Assembly (NCBI GenBank): GCA_030849965.1
Contig: JAVDKL010000002.1
Span: 434,001 to 498,000 of the forward strand
Reading direction: 5' to 3'
DNA length: 64,000 bases
Source of the DNA: Schauerella fraxinea
GTDB lineage: Bacteria > Pseudomonadota > Gammaproteobacteria > Burkholderiales > Burkholderiaceae_B
Shown: one piece after another, positions 58,786-64,000 of the stretch
How positions within the stretch are numbered: position 1 is the first letter of the stretch
Layout: each line of letters opens with the position of its first letter
Notes under the pieces: model-generated
What the model saw: the letters and a program-made list of their open reading frames with translations, nothing else
Database searches by the model: none
What the model was told of the DNA's origin: nothing
Translations under genes and position numbers: made by a program

Positions 58786-59823
58786 ATGGACTCAACAATT
58801 GCGCTGATCCTATTGCAGGACGGCATTGTCAACGGCGCCATTTATGCGCTGTTGGGCATGGCGCTCGTGCTCGTCTTCGCGGTCACCCGCGTCATTTTCA
58901 TCCCGCAGGGCGAATTCGTCGCGTTTGGTGCACTTACCTTGGCCATGCTGGTCAACGGTCGCGTGCCGGGGACGGCGTATCTGATGCCCATGCTGGGTGC
59001 CATCGTGCTGCTGCTGGAAATCGGCCGCGCCATCCGTACCGGCGCCTGGTCCGGGCTGTTGCGCACGGCGATCACCTATGTGGCGCTGCCGCTTGCGGTG
59101 TTGTGGGCCACGATGCAGTTCGTCGCGCCCGACCGCAATCTGTGGCTCAACATCATCGTCACGCTGATTCTGGTGGTGCCGATGGGACCGATGGTCTATC
59201 GCATCGTCTATCAACCGCTCGCCGAAGCCACGGTGCTGGTGCTGCTGATCGTGTCGGTCGCATTGCACTTTGCATTGATGGGATTGGCACTGGTGTTTTT
59301 CGGGGCCGAAGGCTGGCGCACGCCGCCTTTCGTCACCGGGCAGGTCGACTTCGGCTTCATGACGTGGTCGGCGCAGAGTTTGTTCGTGGTCGGCACGTGC
59401 GCGGCGCTCATCATTGCGTTGTGGCTGTTCTTCGGCAAAACGTTGTACGGCCGCGCATTGCGCGCCACAGCGGTCAACCGGCGGGGGGCGCGCCTGGTGG
59501 GCATCAGCACGACGATGTCGGGCACGCTTACCTTCACGCTCGCCGTGGCCATTGGGGTCGTGTCGGGGATGTTGATCGCCCCGGTCACTACCGTCTACTA
59601 CGACACCGGATTCCTGATCGGCTTGAAGGGCTTCGTGGGCGCCATCATCGGCGGCCTGGTGAGCTATCCGGTCGCGGCGGCCGGCGCGTTGCTGGTCGGC
59701 ATTCTGGAAGCTTTTTCGTCCTTCTGGGCCAGCGCCTACAAAGAAGTCATCGTGTTTACGCTGATCATTCCGGTGCTGTTGTGGCGCTCGTTTGGCAGTC
59801 ATCACGTGGACGACGAGGAATAA
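58786..59823 (+). CDS. ABC importer permease, LivH type
   Basis: A 345-residue permease with about eight to nine hydrophobic segments. QDGIVNGAIYALLGMALVLV and the IFIPQGEFVAFGALTLAM segment are LivH-like; the cytoplasmic coupling region is GLKGFVGAIIGGLVSYP near 285. It is about 50 residues longer than the LivH of the first system because of an extra hydrophobic region around 60-115. The ATG at 58786 has no clear ribosome binding site and lies 66 bp after the strong hairpin. Confidence 0.9.
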   Translation: MDSTIALILLQDGIVNGAIYALLGMALVLVFAVTRVIFIPQGEFVAFGALTLAMLVNGRVPGTAYLMPMLGAIVLLLEIGRAIRTGAWSGLLRTAITYVALPLAVLWATMQFVAPDRNLWLNIIVTLILVVPMGPMVYRIVYQPLAEATVLVLLIVSVALHFALMGLALVFFGAEGWRTPPFVTGQVDFGFMTWSAQSLFVVGTCAALIIALWLFFGKTLYGRALRATAVNRRGARLVGISTTMSGTLTFTLAVAIGVVSGMLIAPVTTVYYDTGFLIGLKGFVGAIIGGLVSYPVAAAGALLVGILEAFSSFWASAYKEVIVFTLIIPVLLWRSFGSHHVDDEE

Positions 59824-59826
59824 ATC

Positions 59827-61704
59827 ATGCGCAAGAATCATGTGTTGATCGCGCTGTTCGTCGTCGTGCTGGCCGTGCTGCCCATGACGACGGCCACGCC
59901 TGAGTTCTGGATCACCCAACTCAATTACATCGGCCTGGCCAGTCTGGTCGTGCTGGGCCTCGTGCTGCTTACCGGCGTGGGTGGCTTGACCTCATTCGGT
60001 CAGGCGGCTTTCGTGGGCGTGGGCGCCTACACCACGGCGTGGCTTACCACCCAATACGGCGTGTCGCCTTGGTTGGCGCTGGTCGCGGGGCTGGTGCTCA
60101 CGGCGTTGATCGCCTTTACGCTGGGCGCGATTACGTTGCGCCTGTCGGGCCACTATCTGCCCTTGGGCACCATCGCCTGGAGCCTGTCGCTCTTTTATTT
60201 GTTCGGCAATATGGAAGCGCTGGGCAAGCACGATGGGATCGCCGGCATCGCACCGCTCACGTTTTTCGGCTGGTCGCTCAGCGGCGGGCGCAACATGTAT
60301 TACCTGATCTGGGTACTGGTGTTGCTGGCCGTGTGGGCCACGCACAACCTGCTCGATTCGCGCCCCGGACGCGCCATCCGTGCCCTCAAGAGCGGCGCCG
60401 GCATGGCCGAATCGATGGGCGTAAACACCGCTGCCTACAAGATCATCATCTTTGTGTACGCGGCCCTGTTGGCGTGCGTATCGGGCTGGTTGTACGCGCA
60501 TATGCAGCGTGCCGTCAGCCCGAGTCCGTTCGGCCTGAACTACGGCATCGAATATCTGTTCATGGCGGTCGTGGGCGGCGCCGGTTATGTGTGGGGCGCG
60601 TTGCTGGGCTCGGCCGTGATTCTGATCCTGAAGGATCAGATCCAGAACTGGATGCCGCGCTTGTTCAATACCGATGCCAACTTCGAACTGATCGTGTTCG
60701 GCGTGATGCTGGTGCTCGTGCTGCAATATGCGCGCGATGGGCTGTGGCCGATTTTGAGCGGGCTCTTCCGTCGCCTGACCGGTGGCGCGGGTTCGCGCCG
60801 CAATGCGCCCGCGCCGCCCGAGGCGCCGGCATTGCCCAAGCGTGAACGCGATGCGCCCACCGAACATGTGCTTGAAGTGGATGCCATTCGCAAGGAGTTT
60901 GGCGGACTGGTGGCGGTCAACGACATCAGCTTCAATGTACGCACCGGCGAGATCGTGGGCTTGATCGGCCCCAACGGCGCCGGGAAAAGCACCACGTTCA
61001 ACTTGATCACCGGCGTCCTGCCCGCCACGCGCGGCCAGGTGCGGTTTCGCGGGCAACGCATCGATCGTTTGAGTGCGCGAGCGATTGCCAAGCAAGGCGT
61101 GGGGCGCACGTTCCAGCATGTGCAATTGCTGCCCGGCATGTCTGTCATTGAAAACGTGGCCTTGGGCGCGCACCTGCGCACCGAGGTGGGGGTGGCGGCC
61201 GGTGCGTTGCATACCGATCGGGCCCGCGAAGCACAGTTGCTGCACGAAGCCGCACGCCAACTGCAGCGTGTGGGGTTGGGCGATTATCTGTACGAGCAGG
61301 CGGGCAACCTCGCTTTGGGTCAGCAGCGCATTCTCGAGATCGCGCGTGCCTTGGCTACCGATCCCGTGTTGCTGCTGCTTGACGAGCCGGCCGCCGGCCT
61401 GCGCTACAAGGAAAAGCAGGATCTGGCCCGCGTGCTGTCGCAACTGCGTGAAGAGGGCATGAGTATTCTGCTGGTCGAACACGATATGGATTTCGTGATG
61501 CGCCTCACCAATCATCTGGTGGTGATGGATTTTGGCACCAAGCTCGCCGAAGGCGTACCGGCCGAGGTGCAACGCAATCCGGCGGTGCTGGAAGCGTATC
61601 TGGGCGGTATCGACGAAGACATGCCCGGCACGTTGCCGCAGTCGGCAACGCCTGCCGCGCCTGTCGCGCCCGCACATCCTGCCAACGCTACCGGAGTCGC
61701 CTGA
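59827..61704 (+). CDS. LivM-type permease fused to LivG-type ATPase
   Basis: A 625-residue fusion. Residues about 1-310 are the second permease (TGVGGLTSFGQAAFVGVGAY; AVVGGAGYVWGALLGSA). A Pro/Ala-rich linker at about 318-345 leads to a LivG ATPase: Walker A GPNGAGKST near 382, signature LALGQQR near 496, Walker B LLLLDEPAAGL near 516, and LLVEHDMDFVM. Here the signature keeps the GQ core, unlike the first fusion. AGGAA precedes the ATG. It overlaps livF by 1 bp (TGATG). Confidence 0.93.
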   Translation: MRKNHVLIALFVVVLAVLPMTTATPEFWITQLNYIGLASLVVLGLVLLTGVGGLTSFGQAAFVGVGAYTTAWLTTQYGVSPWLALVAGLVLTALIAFTLGAITLRLSGHYLPLGTIAWSLSLFYLFGNMEALGKHDGIAGIAPLTFFGWSLSGGRNMYYLIWVLVLLAVWATHNLLDSRPGRAIRALKSGAGMAESMGVNTAAYKIIIFVYAALLACVSGWLYAHMQRAVSPSPFGLNYGIEYLFMAVVGGAGYVWGALLGSAVILILKDQIQNWMPRLFNTDANFELIVFGVMLVLVLQYARDGLWPILSGLFRRLTGGAGSRRNAPAPPEAPALPKRERDAPTEHVLEVDAIRKEFGGLVAVNDISFNVRTGEIVGLIGPNGAGKSTTFNLITGVLPATRGQVRFRGQRIDRLSARAIAKQGVGRTFQHVQLLPGMSVIENVALGAHLRTEVGVAAGALHTDRAREAQLLHEAARQLQRVGLGDYLYEQAGNLALGQQRILEIARALATDPVLLLLDEPAAGLRYKEKQDLARVLSQLREEGMSILLVEHDMDFVMRLTNHLVVMDFGTKLAEGVPAEVQRNPAVLEAYLGGIDEDMPGTLPQSATPAAPVAPAHPANATGVA

Positions 61705-62459
61705 TGACGACGCAAACCATTCTTGAAGTGCGGGATCTGGCGGCGCGTTACGGCAAAGTCGGGGCGCTATCGGGCGCCACGCTGTCGGTCGCGCCCGGCA
61801 GCATCGTCACGGTGATCGGCGCCAACGGCGCAGGTAAGTCCACGATGCTCAACGCCATCATGGGCGCCTTGCCGCAAACGGGTCATGCGACCGGCCAGGT
61901 CACGTACGACGGCCAGGATATTTCCGGGTGGAGCGTCGAGCGTCGTGTCGGCGTCGGCCTGTCGCTCGTGCCCGAGCGCCGCGAGTTGTTCGGCAGCATG
62001 TCCGTAGAAGACAACCTCTTGCTGGGCGGCTTCCGTCGCTATCGCGCTCGCGAATCCGGCTGGCGCGAAACCATGCAGGACGTGTTTGAGCTGTTTCCCC
62101 GGTTGCGGGAGCGGCGCGCGCAGCAGGCCGGCACATTGTCGGGCGGCGAGCGCCAGATGCTGGCCGTGGGCCGCGCGTTGATGGCCAAGCCGCGCGTGCT
62201 GATGCTGGACGAACCCAGCTTGGGGCTCGCGCCACGCATCGTGCGCGAGATCTTCCATATCGTGTCGCAATTGCGTCAGACTGGCGTGGCCATCCTGCTG
62301 GTCGAGCAGAATGCACGCGCCGCACTGCAAGTGGCCGATCACGGCTATGTGCTGGAAACCGGAGAAGTGATATTGTCCGGTCCGGCAAATGAGCTGGCGG
62401 GCAATCCGCGCGTGATCGAAAGCTATCTGGGACTGGGTAAGCAACAGGAAGCCGCGTGA
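61704..62459 (+). CDS. ABC importer ATPase, LivF type
   Basis: A 251-residue ATPase. Walker A is IGANGAGKSTM near 38, the LivF-typical VPERRELFGSMSVEDNLLLG follows, then the signature LSGGERQMLAVGRAL and Walker B VLMLDEPSLGL. Together with the fused LivM-LivG protein it forms the heterodimeric ATPase of the second importer. A terminator follows within 90 bp, so it is the last gene. Confidence 0.94.
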   Translation: MTTQTILEVRDLAARYGKVGALSGATLSVAPGSIVTVIGANGAGKSTMLNAIMGALPQTGHATGQVTYDGQDISGWSVERRVGVGLSLVPERRELFGSMSVEDNLLLGGFRRYRARESGWRETMQDVFELFPRLRERRAQQAGTLSGGERQMLAVGRALMAKPRVLMLDEPSLGLAPRIVREIFHIVSQLRQTGVAILLVEQNARAALQVADHGYVLETGEVILSGPANELAGNPRVIESYLGLGKQQEAA

Positions 62460-62519
62460 TCGTCCGCGCATAGCGTGCACGGTCGCGTGTGGTTCGCGCG
62501 TACCCACCTAATCCCCTGA

Positions 62520-62547
62520 CAGGCGCCAACGGCGCCTGTTTTGTTTT
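62520..62547 (+). terminator. Rho-independent terminator after livF
   Basis: CAGGCGCC (62520-62527) pairs with GGCGCCTG (62531-62538) around AAC, followed by TTTTGTTTT. Confidence 0.85.
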
Positions 62548-62561
62548 CTGAATGGAATGTG

Positions 62562-64000
62562 ATGTTCAACGGCTCGATGCGTCCACAAGCGGCGCTGTGC
62601 ACGATCGCGGTGATGGCGGCTTTGTTGGGTTCGGAAGCGGTTGCGGCCGAACATGATGGCGAGCCGGCCTCTGCAGCGGCGCAGTCGCAACCACGGTCGC
62701 AGTCGCAGTCGCCGTCGCCGTCACAGTCATTGTCGCAGTCGCCGTCACCATCCCAACCGCCGTCACAAGCCAGCATTGCCCCGCGTGCCGGAACGACGCC
62801 ACTTCTACAGGCCGACGTCATCACCCGTCCGCCTTGGTTGCCGGCGCTGTATTGGTATGACATCGATCCGGACGGCTGGTCCCCAGCAGAAGTCGAACGC
62901 ATTCTGCATGACGCGGGCAACCCCGCGCCGGACGCGCAATATGCGATGGCTGTGCTGGTGGAAGACGGCCGCTATGTGCGGCAGGATTTGCCGCAAGCAC
63001 AGCGACGCTATCGCGCCGCCGCCGAGCAGGGCCATGCGGGCGCGCAGGCGTCGTTGGCGCGCATGCTGCTCAATGGTTGGGGCGGGGCGAAGGATCCTGC
63101 CGAGGCACGGGTGTGGAACGCTCGCGCAGCGGAGCAGGGGCAACGGCGGGCGCTCTTCAATGCGGCCCAGTTGAGCCGAGGCGAGCCGGGCGCCGTGCGC
63201 GATCGGGCCGGGGAACTGGCCTTGATCGAGCAGGCAGCCACAGCGGGCTTGCCGCAGGGTGCCCTCGAAGCGGCGCGCCGACTGCGTCATGCCAAGGCGC
63301 CTGACGATCGTGCCCAGGCCTGGACCTGGTTGCTGCGCGCAGCCGATGCAGGTTTTCCGCCGGCCTTGATGGAACTCGATCGCTGGTGCAACGACGATCC
63401 CGAGGCGCAAGGATGTGCGTCGCGCGCGGGCGACGCCTTGCTGAATGCCGCGAAAGCAGACTATCCGCCAGCGCAACGCTGGTTGGGGCTGCGCTTCTGG
63501 GACTCGCGCAGGCCACCGACGACGTGGTCGTATGCGTTATGGAAGCAGATCTATGATCGCGATCCCGATAACCCTGTGCTGAGCAACAATCGGCCGGAAG
63601 GCGCCAGATGGTTGACGCGCGCCGCGCAAAACGGCGACGGCTTGGCGCTGTACAACCTGGGCGTGCTGGCCACCGAGCAAAACGAGCGCGCGCCGTATTT
63701 CAAAGCCGAGTACCGGGCGCTCCCTATCGATGCCGTGCGCAGTTGTTATTTTTTCGCGGCGCAAGCCGAGCAGATTGCAGAAGCGATGATGGGCCTGGTG
63801 CTCACGTACCGCGACACCGGCGAGGACGATCGTTTTACCGCTGCCGAGCGCGAGACGCTTACGAATTACTGGGTGGGCAAAGTGGGTGAGCTGGGTGCGT
63901 TCGAAAGCCGCGATGCCTGGCGGATGACGTACTCGGATTGGCGCTCGCATGTCGGCACACCGGAGCCTGCATTCCTGCGCCGCGGCATCAGCGGTCGCGA
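62562..64000 (+). CDS. Secreted Sel1-like repeat protein (partial, runs off the window)
   Basis: The frame is open from the ATG at 62562 to the window end (479 codons). Residues 1-29 look like a signal peptide (CTIAVMAALLGSEAVAAE). Residues about 41-69 are a Gln/Ser/Pro linker. Sel1/TPR-like helical repeats follow, as in AQYAMAVLVEDGRYVRQDLPQ with RYRAAAEQGHAGAQASLARML after it, then repeats with AWTWLLRAADAGFPPALMEL and WLTRAAQNGDGLALYNLGVL. Such proteins mediate protein-protein contacts, often in the envelope. Its partner is unknown, and it is separated from livF by a terminator. Confidence 0.85.
   Translation, partial: MFNGSMRPQAALCTIAVMAALLGSEAVAAEHDGEPASAAAQSQPRSQSQSPSPSQSLSQSPSPSQPPSQASIAPRAGTTPLLQADVITRPPWLPALYWYDIDPDGWSPAEVERILHDAGNPAPDAQYAMAVLVEDGRYVRQDLPQAQRRYRAAAEQGHAGAQASLARMLLNGWGGAKDPAEARVWNARAAEQGQRRALFNAAQLSRGEPGAVRDRAGELALIEQAATAGLPQGALEAARRLRHAKAPDDRAQAWTWLLRAADAGFPPALMELDRWCNDDPEAQGCASRAGDALLNAAKADYPPAQRWLGLRFWDSRRPPTTWSYALWKQIYDRDPDNPVLSNNRPEGARWLTRAAQNGDGLALYNLGVLATEQNERAPYFKAEYRALPIDAVRSCYFFAAQAEQIAEAMMGLVLTYRDTGEDDRFTAAERETLTNYWVGKVGELGAFESRDAWRMTYSDWRSHVGTPEPAFLRRGISGR
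62682..62766 (+). repeat. Hexanucleotide (CAGTCG/CCGTCA-like) repeat inside the Sel1 gene
   Basis: Runs of CAGTCG, CCGTCG and CCGTCA units encode the Gln-Ser/Pro-Ser linker. Unit length is a multiple of three, so slippage would change linker length without a frameshift. Confidence 0.75.

Overview
The window looks like a chromosomal segment of a GC-rich betaproteobacterium, most likely of the Alcaligenaceae (Bordetella/Achromobacter relatives). I infer this from an EnvZ/OmpR-type pair resembling Bordetella RisS/RisA, an ahpC-ahpD pair beside it, a tsaB-rimI fusion, a neutral-porin type outer membrane protein, a complete 14-gene nuo operon with nuoC and nuoD separate and a DUF2818 gene at its end, smc-zipA-ligA, a Par27-like parvulin, and two amino-acid/amide type ABC importers. 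No tRNA, rRNA, insertion sequence, prophage or CRISPR array was recognised.

Layout. 1-10.3 kb is an accessory metabolic island: the tail of an unknown gene, a LacI-family regulator, a Csp3-like copper-storage protein, then a GntR/FCD regulator with an NTF2-like/polysaccharide deacetylase/amidase operon, divergent from an ABC importer whose second permease and both ATPases are one 835-residue polypeptide. 10.3-16.4 kb holds an MFS and a MATE transporter, then a lipid-kinase/phosphoesterase/PAP2 group and a thioesterase. 16.9-18.0 kb is a porin with a cluster of hairpins after it. 18.5-33.6 kb is the respiratory complex I operon nuoA-N plus DUF2818. 33.7-38.6 kb (leftward) has a small membrane protein, serB and mfd. 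38.6-39.9 kb has ispD-ispF. 40.0-43.4 kb (leftward) has risA-risS and ahpC-ahpD. 43.6-46.0 kb has tsaB-rimI and a family-4 uracil-DNA glycosylase; lplT reads leftward. 47.8-54.7 kb is smc-zipA-ligA. 55.0-57.2 kb (leftward) is msrB-yciB-bolA-ppiC. 57.5-62.5 kb is a second branched-chain/amide ABC importer with a permease-ATPase fusion. The window ends inside a secreted Sel1-repeat protein.

How the genes work together. Most genes are in tightly coupled operons with 1-4 bp ATGA/TGATG overlaps. The left divergon probably imports a nitrogen-containing (amide-like) compound and hydrolyses it in the cytoplasm. The nuo operon makes NADH:ubiquinone oxidoreductase. AhpC and AhpD form a peroxidase and its CxxC-containing reductant. 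RisA/RisS is an envelope-sensing two-component system. The most unusual signals are the triple ABC fusion with a degenerate first ABC signature, a 63-residue stretch of NuoL with 21 histidines, small coupled peptide ORFs before nuoE and tsaB, a nearly leaderless mfd promoter lying across the ispD start codon, and several degenerate intergenic tandem repeats.
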